This document shows, piece after piece, positions 1-7,201 of a DNA stretch of 15,752 nt. The number at the start of each line of letters is the position of its first letter. Positions within the stretch are counted from its first letter, which is position 1. The notes beneath the pieces were generated by a model. That model was not told the DNA's origin and did no database searches. It was given only the letters and a program-made list of their open reading frames with translations. Source of the DNA: Thermoanaerobacterales bacterium. GTDB lineage: Bacteria; Actinomycetota; Acidimicrobiia; Acidimicrobiales; JACDCH01. A program made the position numbers and the translations under genes. The DNA lies in contig PKRH01000084.1 of assembly GCA_017577565.1 (NCBI GenBank), positions 1 to 15,752 on the forward strand, written 5' to 3'.

Positions 1-74
1 CGGTCGAAGACCCGCTGGAGGCGCTCGTCCGGGACGCCCGGCTCCCTGGGCTCGCCGTCATCCGCAGAGGTCAT
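1..74 (-). CDS. N-terminal fragment of an unidentified protein
   Basis: The first 24 codons of a gene that runs off the left edge. The ATG at 74-72 is preceded on the minus strand by GGGGGGAG, five bases before the start, a strong ribosome binding site, and the frame stays open to the edge. The visible residues are acidic and proline/glycine rich (it begins MTSADDGEPREPG) and then include RLQRVF, which is too little to assign a family. It lies 103 bases downstream of the membrane protein gene on the same strand, with a hairpin between them, so it is probably a separate transcription unit. The call rests on the start and ribosome site alone. Confidence 0.55.
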   Translation of the reverse strand, partial: MTSADDGEPREPGVPDERLQRVFD

Positions 75-143
75 GAGCACTCCCCCCGAACACTCCGCCG
101 CCACGGCCGACACCACGTGGGGCCCCGATTGTGCACCACGGGA

Positions 144-172
144 CCGGGGCGGCGCGCACCGGCCGCCGCCGG
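144..172 (-). terminator. Putative terminator hairpin after the membrane protein gene
   Basis: The arms GGCGGC (148-153) and GCCGCC (162-167) pair across an 8-base loop. The stem extends outward by CCGG (144-147) with CCGG (169-172) if G168 is bulged, giving about ten pairs. It begins 5 bases past the stop codon of the 178-1278 gene. There is no U-run, as is common in high-GC actinobacteria, but GC-rich DNA forms chance hairpins easily. Confidence 0.35.
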
Positions 173-177
173 GCGGG

Positions 178-1278
178 TCAGGCCTGCGTCGAGCCCTCGA
201 CCGGCCCGTCCACCGTCGTCGGCCCGGCCGTCGCCGGGTCGGCGGGCGGGCCGACGTCACCGTCGGCCGGCTGGCCGCCGTCGGGGGCACCCGGCGCCTC
301 GCCGTCCTCCGCCACCGGCTCGCCGGTCGGTGGCTCGTCGGGCGCCGGCCCGGGATCGTCCGGCGCCGTGACGGGGTCGGAGGGCGCACCGTCCGAGCCG
401 GCCGGCGGGTCGGCGGCGCCCGGGTCGGTGGGCGTGACCGGGGCGTCGCCGGGGCCGGAGGTCGTCTCGACGGGTGCCGGCTCCGCCGGCGGCGCCGGGT
501 CCGTGGGCGCCGGCGCGACGGGGGCGGGCTCGACCGGCGCCGGCTCGACGGGCACCGTCGGCGCGGGCGTGGCCGGTGCCGGCTCGGCGGGCGTGGGCAG
601 GGCCTCGGTGGTCTCGAGGGCGGGGTCGGCGCTCGTCGCCGGCGCCTCGGCGGGGGCCGGCGGGACCGTCGTCGTCGTGGCGGCCGGCGGCGTCGTCATG
701 GCGGGCGCCGGGGCCGGCGCAGGAGCCGGCGGGGCGGCGTCGTCGGGGCGCGGCCCGACCGGGCGCTCGTCGTCGATCACGCACCCGGGGGCGGGGCACG
801 GGGTCACCGTGACGGCATCCAGGGCGTCGTCCTCGTCCTCGATCACCACCGTCAGCGGCGCGTTGACGGTCGGGAGCAGGGACCGCTCCACCATCGGCAC
901 GACGTGACGGTCGATGGCGGGCGCCATCACCGCGACGAACCCGGTCGTCGCCGCAGCCACCCCGACGAGCGTCGCGCTGGTCGTGGCGGCCGCCGCCTTC
1001 ACGCCCGCCAGGCGCGCCATCGTCCGGAGCCGGCGCCGGCGGGGCACCCGCCCGACGGGCCGGCCACGCGCGGCGCGCTGCATGGCCGCCACGACCTCCC
1101 GCTCGTCGGCCACCTCGTCGGGCTCGGCCGGCCCCCGGGCCCGCAGGATCGCCGCCCGCAGCTCGGCGTACCACTCGGGCATGTCGGGGTCGTCGAGCGT
1201 GCCGTCCCACACCCGATCCGCGAGGGCGTGGTCGAACTGGAGCATGTCGACCCACAGCTCGTCCCAGGAGGCCCTCAT
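178..1278 (-). CDS. Single-pass membrane protein, putative anti-sigma factor with Pro/Ala/Thr-rich outer tail
   Basis: 366 residues if the ATG at 1278 is used. This start overlaps the sigma factor stop as ATGA, so translation is coupled, and the longer open frame upstream is only a shadow of the sigma gene. Seen in the sequence: an N-terminal, presumably cytoplasmic part (1-85) rich in Trp/Asp/Glu and ending in an Arg cluster (77-86); one hydrophobic Ala/Val/Thr segment at about 92-120; a short region with two cysteines (161 and 166, CPAPGC); then a tail of roughly 185 residues made almost entirely of Pro, Ala, Thr, Glu and Asp, with PAPVEPAPVAPAP-like repeats. Known: anti-sigma factors are commonly encoded directly after their ECF sigma gene, with a cytoplasmic binding domain and one membrane helix. 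Inferred: the N-terminal part holds the sigma factor and the tail spans or senses the cell wall. No HxxxCxxC zinc motif is seen, so the assignment is by position and topology only. Confidence 0.75.
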   Translation of the reverse strand: MRASWDELWVDMLQFDHALADRVWDGTLDDPDMPEWYAELRAAILRARGPAEPDEVADEREVVAAMQRAARGRPVGRVPRRRRLRTMARLAGVKAAAATTSATLVGVAAATTGFVAVMAPAIDRHVVPMVERSLLPTVNAPLTVVIEDEDDALDAVTVTPCPAPGCVIDDERPVGPRPDDAAPPAPAPAPAPAMTTPPAATTTTVPPAPAEAPATSADPALETTEALPTPAEPAPATPAPTVPVEPAPVEPAPVAPAPTDPAPPAEPAPVETTSGPGDAPVTPTDPGAADPPAGSDGAPSDPVTAPDDPGPAPDEPPTGEPVAEDGEAPGAPDGGQPADGDVGPPADPATAGPTTVDGPVEGSTQA

Positions 1279-1841
1279 GCCGTCCGCACCTCGGGTCCGT
1301 AGCGCTCGGCCAGCTTCCGCAGGGCGCGGTGGCACAGCACGCGCACGTGGCCGGGGCTGCGCTCCATCAGCCGGGCGACCTCGGCCACCGGCAGCCCGCC
1401 GACCACCCGCAGCAGCACCGCCTCGGCCTGGTCGCGGGGCAGCCCGGCGACCATCTCGTCGACGGCGCTCTGCGCGGTCAGGCGGTCGAGCACGTCGACC
1501 TCCGGGTCGAGCCGGTTCCGGAGGTCGACGTCGTCGAGCCGGTCGGAGGCGACGGCATCGGTGCGGCGGCGGGTGTTGCGGCGCCGGAACTCGATCAGGC
1601 GGCGGCGCGCGATGGTGAACAGCCAGCTCCGGAAGGCGCTCTGGTCGCCCTGGAAGTGGGCGAGGCCCCGGGCCACGCCGATCCACGCCTCGCTGGCCAG
1701 GTCGTCGCCCGCGTCCCCCTCCTGCGCCCGCAGGTAGCGCAGCAGCAGGGGCTGGTAGGAGCGGTAGAGCGCAGCGAGCGCCCACGCCTCGCCCTGGCCC
1801 GCTGCTGCGACGACTCGGGGGAACTCCGTGTCGCTGATCAT
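1275..1841 (-). CDS. ECF-type sigma-70 family RNA polymerase sigma factor
   Basis: 188 residues from the ATG at 1841. Region 2 covers about 22-90 (LYRSYQPLLLRYLRAQ, then DDLASEAWIGVARGL and FRSWLFTIARRRLIEFRRR, the core-binding and -10-binding helices). A variable acidic linker runs from about 91 to 130. Region 4 covers about 131-181 (LPRDQAEAVLLRVVGGLPVAE and the recognition-helix segment MERSPGHVRVLCHRALRKL). The size and two-domain layout are those of an ECF sigma factor with no extra C-terminal domain. I chose ATG 1841 because GCAGGGCGGG lies just upstream. A GTG at 1883 would add 14 residues but has no ribosome site and sits inside a 7-bp hairpin. The gene overlaps the following membrane protein by four bases, which suggests a sigma/anti-sigma operon. 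The promoter specificity and signal cannot be read from sequence. Confidence 0.9.
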   Translation of the reverse strand: MISDTEFPRVVAAAGQGEAWALAALYRSYQPLLLRYLRAQEGDAGDDLASEAWIGVARGLAHFQGDQSAFRSWLFTIARRRLIEFRRRNTRRRTDAVASDRLDDVDLRNRLDPEVDVLDRLTAQSAVDEMVAGLPRDQAEAVLLRVVGGLPVAEVARLMERSPGHVRVLCHRALRKLAERYGPEVRTA

Positions 1842-1867
1842 CGACCCGCCCTGCTCTCGGTCACGCT

Positions 1868-1885
1868 CGGTGGCTGCTGCCACCG
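1868..1885 (-). promoter_or_regulatory. Hairpin in the leader of the sigma factor mRNA
   Basis: CGGTGGC (1868-1874) and GCCACCG (1879-1885) form a perfect 7-bp stem with a TGCT loop. It lies between the putative promoter (1905-1933) and the ATG at 1841, about 27 bases before the start, so it would fold in the 5' leader. It could affect mRNA stability or simply be chance in GC-rich DNA. Confidence 0.3.
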
Positions 1886-1904
1886 GTGCGTGAGGTGCCG
1901 GACG

Positions 1905-1933
1905 ATCATCCCATCGCCACGGGCGGGCGACAA
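1905..1933 (-). promoter_or_regulatory. Putative housekeeping-type promoter of the sigma/anti-sigma operon
   Basis: Reading the minus strand, TTGTCG (1933-1928) is followed after exactly 17 bases by GATGAT (1910-1905). Each hexamer matches four of six positions of the TTGACA/TATAAT consensus. Transcription would begin near 1898, giving a leader of about 57 bases to the ATG at 1841. The element lies between the infA terminator hairpin and the sigma gene, as an operon promoter should. Confidence 0.45.
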
Positions 1934-1951
1934 GTCCCGCGAACGCGGCGA

Positions 1952-1973
1952 ACCGCCGGTCGCAACCGGCGGT
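1952..1973 (-). terminator. Terminator hairpin of infA
   Basis: ACCGCCGGT (1952-1960) and ACCGGCGGT (1965-1973) form a perfect 9-bp stem with a 4-base loop, 57 bases past the infA stop codon and just before the putative sigma promoter. No U-run follows. The perfect stem, tight loop and location between two transcription units make it the best terminator candidate in the left half. Confidence 0.55.
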
Positions 1974-2029
1974 CCCGATCCGGTGCGGGCCCGGCGCACC
2001 CCTCGGTGCCCGGACCCCGCAGGATCACG

Positions 2030-2254
2030 TCACTTGTAGCGGTAGGTGATGCGACCCCGGGTCAGGTCGTAGGCCGAGACCTCGACCTGCACGCGGTCGC
2101 CAGGGAGGATCCGGATCCGGTTCTTCCGCATCTTGCCGCTCAGGTGGCCGAGCACGGTGTGCCCGTTGTCGAGCGCGATGCGGAAGTGCCCGCCCTTCAG
2201 CGCCTCTTCAGTCCGTCCCTCGAGGATGAACGCGTCGTCCTTTGTCTTCGCCAA
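2030..2254 (-). CDS. infA: Translation initiation factor IF-1 (stand-alone copy)
   Basis: A 74-residue S1/OB-fold protein, the usual IF-1 length. IF-1 binds the 30S A site with IF-2 and IF-3 during initiation. The family core is clear: NGHTVLGHLSGKMRKNRIRI, then LPGDRVQVEVSAYDLTRGRI and the C-terminal TYRYK. The start is TTG at 2254-2252: CGAGGT lies six bases upstream on the minus strand and the product then begins MAKTKDD, as in other IF-1s. Two features differ from the typical actinobacterial protein. The segment usually reading LPNAMFRVEL is LKGGHFRIAL here. The gene also stands alone, not in the usual map-infA-rpmJ-rpsM ribosomal cluster. It has its own candidate -10 and terminator. It may be the sole IF-1 or a second paralogue; the window cannot tell. 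Confidence 0.93.
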   Translation of the reverse strand: MAKTKDDAFILEGRTEEALKGGHFRIALDNGHTVLGHLSGKMRKNRIRILPGDRVQVEVSAYDLTRGRITYRYK

Positions 2255-2286
2255 ACGGTGACCTCGGTTCTCTCGGCAACTCGTGC

Positions 2287-2292
2287 ATGCTA
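2287..2292 (-). promoter_or_regulatory. Putative -10 element of infA
   Basis: TAGCAT on the minus strand fits the actinobacterial TANNNT -10 pattern. It would start transcription near 2280, about 26 bases before the TTG start. No convincing -35 hexamer is seen 17 bases upstream. The same 123-base gap (2255-2377) holds a small inverted repeat, TGACC-GGT-GGTCA, at 2341-2353; I cannot assign it. Confidence 0.3.
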
Positions 2293-2377
2293 CGTGAACG
2301 GCCGGGGCCTTCCTCGCATTCCCCGCCGAACGCCCGATCTTGACCGGTGGTCAGCCCGCCGCGCCAGTCGGGGCGGA

Positions 2378-3688
2378 TCAGGCGGTGACGCCCAGCGGCT
2401 GCGGGCGGTGCCCCGGGAAGACGTCGCCGAGCGCGCCGGCGGGCACGCCCAGCCGCGTCGTGACCAGCTCGGCCAGCAGGTCCCGGTAGTCGTTCCACCC
2501 CGGGACGTCGCCGTCGTCCAGGACGTCGGGCGCGAGGCCGTGCCAGGCGCCGTGGACCCGCCCGCCCGCCAGGCCGCCGCCCACGAGCAGGACGGCGGCG
2601 CCGTGGCCGTGGTCGGTGCCCCGGTTGGCGTTCTGCGCGACCCGGCGACCGAACTCGGTCATGACGACGACGGTCACCGCGTCCCCGGCGGGGCCGAGGT
2701 CGGCCACGAACGCGCCGAGCGCCCGGTCCAGGGCCCCGAGGCGGTCGGCCATCGTGCCGCCGTCGACGCCGCCCTGGCCGACGTGGGTGTCCCACCCGCC
2801 GACGTCGACGCACGCCACCCGCAGGCCGACGTCGGCCTTGACCAGCCGGGCGACGTCGCGCAGCTGCGGACCGGGGTCGTCGTCGGGGTAGTCGGCGCCG
2901 GGCTCGGGGGCGAGCGCCGCCGCCAGCCGGGCCGCGCCGAGCGACTCGAGGGCGGCGGCGGCGTCGGCGGCCAGCGGGTGGTCGACGCCGGCGTGCAGCG
3001 CCTCCAACGCCCGGACGGCCCGCTCCCGGCGGGCGTCGTCGCCGATCCGGAGCGTCAGGGCGTCGAGGGCCCGCAGCGAGGTGGTCGCTCGCGCGCCCAC
3101 CAGGGAGCGGGCGGTGGACTTGCCGACGGTCAGCGCCTGCAGCGGCGTCCCCGGCCCGGCCGCCTCGAGCGCCCGGTTCAGCCAGCCCGAGCTCGCCCCG
3201 GTGGCCGAGCCGCCCCGCTCGAGGTAGTCCTGGGCCTGGAAGTGGCTGCGGGAGATGTCGGGCGTCGACACGGCGGGCACCGCCGTGAACCGCCCCTGAC
3301 GCCACAGCTCGTGGAGGGACGACAGCGCCGGGTGGAGGCCCCACGTCCGGTCGAGCGGCAGGGCCGCCGACTGCGGGACCGCGATGTCCGGGCGGGCGGC
3401 GGCGAGGTGGGGGTCGCCGGCCGGCACCAGGGCCGACAGGCCGTCCATGCCGCCCCGCAGGAAGACGACGACCAGCGTGCCCCCGGACGGTTGCGCGGCG
3501 AAGGACACCCGCACGCCGCCCAGGCCCGTCCCGAGGGCGAGCCCGGCGGCGCCGGCCCCGACGAGCAGCCGCCGCCGGCTGCGGCCCCGGGGGTCGAGCC
3601 CGTCGCGCTCGACGCCGTGGTCCGGGTGGTCGCACCGGCGCTCCCGGCGCGACCGGCGGTCGGGGGGCGGGGCGGGTGCGGTGGTCAC
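2378..3688 (-). CDS. DUF1501 family secreted protein with twin-arginine leader
   Basis: 436 residues. A long, Arg-rich N-region precedes a twin-arginine-type signal: SRRRLLVGAGAAGLALG at about 37-53, with probable cleavage after VSFAA near residue 65. The mature part shows DUF1501 (sulfatase/alkaline-phosphatase-like fold) hallmarks: LVVVFLRGGMDGLSALVPAGD near the start, VGGWDTHVGQGG in the middle, and TEFGRRVAQNANRGTDHGHG, which carries the family's FGR and GTDHG motifs. The biochemical function of the family is unknown; folded export via Tat and metal binding by the Asp/His motifs are inferences. I chose GTG 3688 because GAGGTG lies six bases before it. GTG 3697, one base past the upstream stop, would add three residues but has no ribosome site. 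The gene directly follows the DUF1800 gene, its usual partner in many bacteria. Confidence 0.9.
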   Translation of the reverse strand: MTTAPAPPPDRRSRRERRCDHPDHGVERDGLDPRGRSRRRLLVGAGAAGLALGTGLGGVRVSFAAQPSGGTLVVVFLRGGMDGLSALVPAGDPHLAAARPDIAVPQSAALPLDRTWGLHPALSSLHELWRQGRFTAVPAVSTPDISRSHFQAQDYLERGGSATGASSGWLNRALEAAGPGTPLQALTVGKSTARSLVGARATTSLRALDALTLRIGDDARRERAVRALEALHAGVDHPLAADAAAALESLGAARLAAALAPEPGADYPDDDPGPQLRDVARLVKADVGLRVACVDVGGWDTHVGQGGVDGGTMADRLGALDRALGAFVADLGPAGDAVTVVVMTEFGRRVAQNANRGTDHGHGAAVLLVGGGLAGGRVHGAWHGLAPDVLDDGDVPGWNDYRDLLAELVTTRLGVPAGALGDVFPGHRPQPLGVTA

Positions 3689-3698
3689 GGCGGTCACC

Positions 3699-5477
3699 TC
3701 AGCGGAGCGCGAAGTACGGCGAGTCGAGCACGAGGGCCACGACCTCGAGCAGGTCGCCGTTCGGCGACGACGGCGCCGGGGCCGACGGGTCGCCGCCGAG
3801 GACCTCGACGAGGGCCTCGCGGTGCTCGGGGCGGAAGGTCTGGAAGCAGAGCCGGCGGCACAGGCCGTCGACCAGCTCGCCGACCGTGCCGGCCGGCCGG
3901 CCCTCGACGAGGCGGAGCGGGTCGGGCTGCGTCAGGCCGTCGTCCCACCCGCCGACGAGGGCCCGGTGGACGTTCCACAGCTCGACCGTCGTGCCGGCCG
4001 ACCGCCAGGCGGCGTGGACGTCCGGGTAGCCGTCCGGCGCCGGCCAGCGCATGGCCTGGTGGCCCGTCCGGTAGGTGGCGTCCGACAGCCGGCGCAGCGT
4101 CGGCGACACGTCCCGCTCGGGCCGGATCCCGAGGGCGCGCACGGCGGCGGCGATGTTCTCGCGCGGGCGGCGCACCTTCTGCCCGACCGCCGCCCAGAAC
4201 TCGCTCGACCGGAACAGGGTCCGCAGCACGGGGACGATCGCCGTGTCGTTGTCGAGGTAGGCGGCGGCGAGCCGGTCGACCAGCGACGCCGGCGGGTCGT
4301 CGCTGACGAACCGCACCGCCAGCTTGCGGGCGATCGTGCGGGCGGTGGCCTCGTGGCCGGCCAGGTAGCGCAGGTAGGCGTCGCCGACCTCCAGCCCGCC
4401 CTCCGCCGTGGCGTTGTCGTGGCGGAAGCCGAGCACCTGCACGGGCCCCACCCAGTGCATGGCGGGGTCGTAGCGGAACGAGCCCGGCTCGCCCGGGCCG
4501 TCCTCACCCGCCACGGTGCGGCCGGTCAGGATGCGCGCGCTGTCTCGCACGTCCTCCTCCGTGTAGCCCGACGCCACGCCGACCGTGTGGAGCTCGAGCA
4601 GCTCGCGGCCGTAGTTCTCGTTGACCGCCTCCTTGCGCGACTCGGCGGCGTTGAGCCAGCGCAGCATCGCCGGGTGGCGGGCCGACGCCACGAGCATGTC
4701 GGCGAACCGGCCGAGGGCGTGCGCCCGGATGACCGTGGCCTGGTAGTCCGGCGCGGTGTCCCAGCTGACGCCGCCCGGCGTCGGCACGTGCAGGTGGTCG
4801 GCCCACAGCTCGACGACGACCTCGTAGAGCTGCCGGGTCGACCACATCTGCCGGGCCATCGTGGCCACGCTGCACTGGCTCATGGCCTCCCAGCTCCGGG
4901 GCTCGATCGAGCGGCGCACGGTCGCCGGGTCGGCCCAGGCCAGCGGGAGGGCCGCCGCGACGAGGTCGTCGGCGGGGTCGGGCAGCGACATCGGGTCGAG
5001 CTGGGCCTCGAGCCAGGCGTCGATGCCCACGGCGTGGACCTCGGCCACGAGCTCGGGGGTGGGGCCGTAGGTCGTGCGCCGCAGCAGGTGGAGCACGGGA
5101 TCGGTCGTGTCGAGCAGGGTCGGCGCCGTCACCGCGGTGGCGGCGGCCGCGGCCGACGGCGTGGGGTGCTCGAGGGCGGGCTCGGCCGAGACCGCCGAGA
5201 TGCGGGTGGCCCCGGCCGAGCGGGCGAAGCTCTCGTCGCGGTCGGCGAACCCGCCGCCGTCGAGGGGGCTGGCGGCCCGGCGGGCGGGCGGGGCGCCAGC
5301 GACGTCGCCGGTGGGCCGCAGGCGGACGGTGGCCGCCGCCGCGGCGGCGGTGCCGGTCCCGGCGAGGCCGGCGAGGACGGCGCGCCGGGGCCAGCGGCGG
5401 GCCGGCGGGTCGTCACCCGGGGTGCGAGGGGCGGAGCGGGGCGACGAGCGGTCGGTGCGCGCGCTGTGGTCGGTCAA
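3699..5477 (-). CDS. DUF1800 family secreted protein
   Basis: 592 residues from a TTG start at 5477-5475, preceded by GAGGGGGG six bases upstream. No ATG or GTG is suitably placed, and the open frame further upstream is a shadow of the dehydrogenase gene. A twin-arginine-type leader is visible (RRWPRRAVLAGLAGTGTAAA, about 27-46), then a low-complexity Ala-rich linker to about 120. The DUF1800 domain begins at about 126 with VLHLLRRTTYGPT, and later includes NENYGRELLELHTVGV, RKLAVRFVSDDPP and RRPREN. The protein ends in SPYFALR. The function of DUF1800 is unknown; it is usually encoded beside DUF1501, as here, where the next gene starts within a dozen bases of this stop. Shared Tat-type leaders and the coupled order suggest the two act together outside the membrane, which is inference. 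Confidence 0.9.
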   Translation of the reverse strand: MTDHSARTDRSSPRSAPRTPGDDPPARRWPRRAVLAGLAGTGTAAAAAATVRLRPTGDVAGAPPARRAASPLDGGGFADRDESFARSAGATRISAVSAEPALEHPTPSAAAAATAVTAPTLLDTTDPVLHLLRRTTYGPTPELVAEVHAVGIDAWLEAQLDPMSLPDPADDLVAAALPLAWADPATVRRSIEPRSWEAMSQCSVATMARQMWSTRQLYEVVVELWADHLHVPTPGGVSWDTAPDYQATVIRAHALGRFADMLVASARHPAMLRWLNAAESRKEAVNENYGRELLELHTVGVASGYTEEDVRDSARILTGRTVAGEDGPGEPGSFRYDPAMHWVGPVQVLGFRHDNATAEGGLEVGDAYLRYLAGHEATARTIARKLAVRFVSDDPPASLVDRLAAAYLDNDTAIVPVLRTLFRSSEFWAAVGQKVRRPRENIAAAVRALGIRPERDVSPTLRRLSDATYRTGHQAMRWPAPDGYPDVHAAWRSAGTTVELWNVHRALVGGWDDGLTQPDPLRLVEGRPAGTVGELVDGLCRRLCFQTFRPEHREALVEVLGGDPSAPAPSSPNGDLLEVVALVLDSPYFALR

Positions 5478-5517
5478 CTGCGACCCCCCTCGAACCTCAG
5501 CGCCGCCCGCGCCGCGC

Positions 5518-5523
5518 AGTCTA
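5518..5523 (-). promoter_or_regulatory. Putative -10 element of the DUF1800/DUF1501 operon
   Basis: TAGACT on the minus strand matches TANNNT and would give a start near 5511 and a leader of about 34 bases before the TTG at 5477. No -35 hexamer is recognisable 17 bases upstream. The element is AT-rich against a very GC-rich background, which is the main support. Confidence 0.35.
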
Positions 5524-5594
5524 GGGCGGGCGCCCGTGGCGGTGCCGCTACACCGCGTGGCGCGTTCGCCCGGTGACCGTCCGAGGTCGGGTGC

Positions 5595-5619
5595 GACCCG
5601 GCGTGGGCCGCGCCGGGTC
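5595..5619 (-). terminator. Terminator hairpin at the end of the dehydrogenase gene
   Basis: GACCCGGCG (5595-5603) and CGCCGGGTC (5611-5619) form a perfect 9-bp stem with a 7-base loop. The first arm on the minus strand overlaps two bases of the stop codon (5620-5618). No U-run follows. Its position separates the WYL/dehydrogenase unit from the DUF1800 operon. Confidence 0.55.
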
Positions 5620-7201
5620 AGCGGGGCAGGTGCTTCGCCTTGCGCAGCAGGGCGGTGAAGCGCCGGGCGTAGCCCTCCTGGTCGCCGGTCGGGTCCTGCA
5701 GCCGGGCGGCGAGCTTGCTGCGCACGGCGACCGTGCGGGACTCGGTGTACTTGAGGAGCCCCTCGCGCCCGTGGCGGCGGCCGAGGCCCGAGGCCTTCAT
5801 GCCGCCCATGGGGGCGTCCACGCTGCCCCAGGCCGACGCGTAGCCGTCGTTGACGTTGACCGTGCCGGCCAGGAGGCGCTCGGCGATGGCCCGCCCGCGG
5901 GCGGGGTCGCCGCAGTACACGCTGGCGTTGAGCCCGTACTCGGTGTCGTTGGCCTGCTCGATCGCCTCGTCGTCGCTGTCCACCGGGTAGACGGCCACCA
6001 CCGGGCCGAAGGTCTCCTCCCGGTAGAGGTCCATCTCGGGGGTGACGTCGGTGAGCACGGTGGGCTCGTAGAACAGGGGGCCGACGTCGGGGCGGTGACG
6101 GCCGCCGGCCACCAGCCGGGCCCCCTTGGCGACCGCGTCGTCGACGTGGGCCCGGACCTTCTCCAGCTGGGCGGCCGAGGCCAGCGCGCCGACCTCGGGG
6201 CCGAACGCCTGCTCGGCTCCCAGGCGGAGGGACTGCGCCCGCCGCCCCAGGCGCTCGACGAAGGCGTCGGCGATCGACCGGGCGACGTAGATCCGCTCGA
6301 TCGAGATGCACAGCTGGCCGGTGTTGGCGAAGCAGGCCACGACCGCGCCCTCGACCGCGGCGTCCAGGTCGACGTCGTCGGTGACGATCATGGCGTTCTT
6401 GCCGCCGAGCTCGGCCGACACGCCGATGAGCCGCTCGCCGGCCCGGCGGGCGATGACCCGCCCCGTGGCGGTCGACCCGGTGAACATCACGTAGTCGCTG
6501 TGGTCGACGATCGCCGTGCCGACCGTGCGGCCCGGGCCGGTGACGACCTGGACGAGCCCGGACGGCAGGCCGGCCTCCTCCAGCAGCTCGAAGGCCCGCA
6601 GGGCGGTGAACGGGGTCTGCGAGTCGGGCTTGAGGACCACCCCGTTGCCGGCGACGAGGGCTGCCATCGCGTCCGACACCGAGAGCACGAGCGGGTAGTT
6701 CCAGGGGGCGATGACGCCGACGACCCCCAGGGGCACGTGGTGCTCGCGCGTCGACACGAGGCCGGGGACGGGGCTGAGCCGGCGCTTCGGCTTCAGGGCC
6801 CGGGGGGCCAGACGGGCGTAGTACCGGGCGGTGACCGCCTGGTCCATGATCTCCTCGAACGCCCAGACCCGGGCCTTGCCGTTCTCGGCCTGGATCAGGT
6901 CCATCAGCTCGCCCTGGCGGTCGAGGACGAGGTCGTGGTAGCGGAGCAGCACGGCGGCGCGCTCGCGCACCGGCGTCGCCGCCCAGCGGCGCTGCACCTC
7001 CCGGGCCCGGGCGACGGCCGCCGCCACGTCCTCCTCGGTGCCCGCGGGCACCACGCCGAGGACCTCGCCGTTCAGCGGCGAGCGGACCTCGATGCGCTCG
7101 CGCCCCTCCCGGGGCACCGCGACGCGTGCGGCCAGCCGGTCGGTCTCGGCGCGCCCGGGGCGCAGCTGGGTGGCGGTGGTGGTCGCGTCGGTGGTGGTCA
7201 C
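5618..7201 (-). CDS. gabD2: Succinate-semialdehyde dehydrogenase, GabD2-like (aldehyde dehydrogenase family)
   Basis: 527 residues. It oxidises an aldehyde, most likely succinate semialdehyde to succinate with NAD(P)+, in the cytoplasm as part of the GABA shunt or a 2-oxoglutarate bypass. Family landmarks: APWNYP (165-170) with the oxyanion Asn168; LKPDSQTP (190-197) with the cofactor-binding Lys191; FTGSTATG (240-247); the general base Glu264 in SAELGGKN; and the nucleophile Cys298 in NTGQLCISIERIYV. Segments such as LVAGNGVVLKPDSQTP, GPLFYEPTVLTDV, YGLNASV and GRRHGREGLLKYTES closely match mycobacterial GabD2 as I remember it, which favours this substrate over other aldehydes. The GTG start at 7201 overlaps the regulator's stop (GTGA), so the two are translationally coupled. 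The N-terminal 35 residues are a poorly conserved extension. Confidence 0.88.
   Translation of the reverse strand: MTTTDATTTATQLRPGRAETDRLAARVAVPREGRERIEVRSPLNGEVLGVVPAGTEEDVAAAVARAREVQRRWAATPVRERAAVLLRYHDLVLDRQGELMDLIQAENGKARVWAFEEIMDQAVTARYYARLAPRALKPKRRLSPVPGLVSTREHHVPLGVVGVIAPWNYPLVLSVSDAMAALVAGNGVVLKPDSQTPFTALRAFELLEEAGLPSGLVQVVTGPGRTVGTAIVDHSDYVMFTGSTATGRVIARRAGERLIGVSAELGGKNAMIVTDDVDLDAAVEGAVVACFANTGQLCISIERIYVARSIADAFVERLGRRAQSLRLGAEQAFGPEVGALASAAQLEKVRAHVDDAVAKGARLVAGGRHRPDVGPLFYEPTVLTDVTPEMDLYREETFGPVVAVYPVDSDDEAIEQANDTEYGLNASVYCGDPARGRAIAERLLAGTVNVNDGYASAWGSVDAPMGGMKASGLGRRHGREGLLKYTESRTVAVRSKLAARLQDPTGDQEGYARRFTALLRKAKHLPR

Noticed and set aside
410..720. Repetitive GC-rich DNA that could be a tandem repeat or CRISPR-like array
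   Set aside because: The repeats are irregular and in frame with the Pro/Ala/Val/Glu codons of the membrane protein tail; there is no constant repeat and spacer pattern.
1842..1883. GTG 1883 as the sigma factor start
   Set aside because: No ribosome site, and it lies within a hairpin; the added residues precede the normal ECF N-terminus. It remains possible.
1886..5576. Very long plus-strand open frames (1886-4306 and 3384-5576)
   Set aside because: They lie opposite infA, DUF1501 and DUF1800, are dominated by Arg/Gly/Pro/Ala/Val and show no domain; they are stop-poor antisense shadows typical of high-GC DNA.
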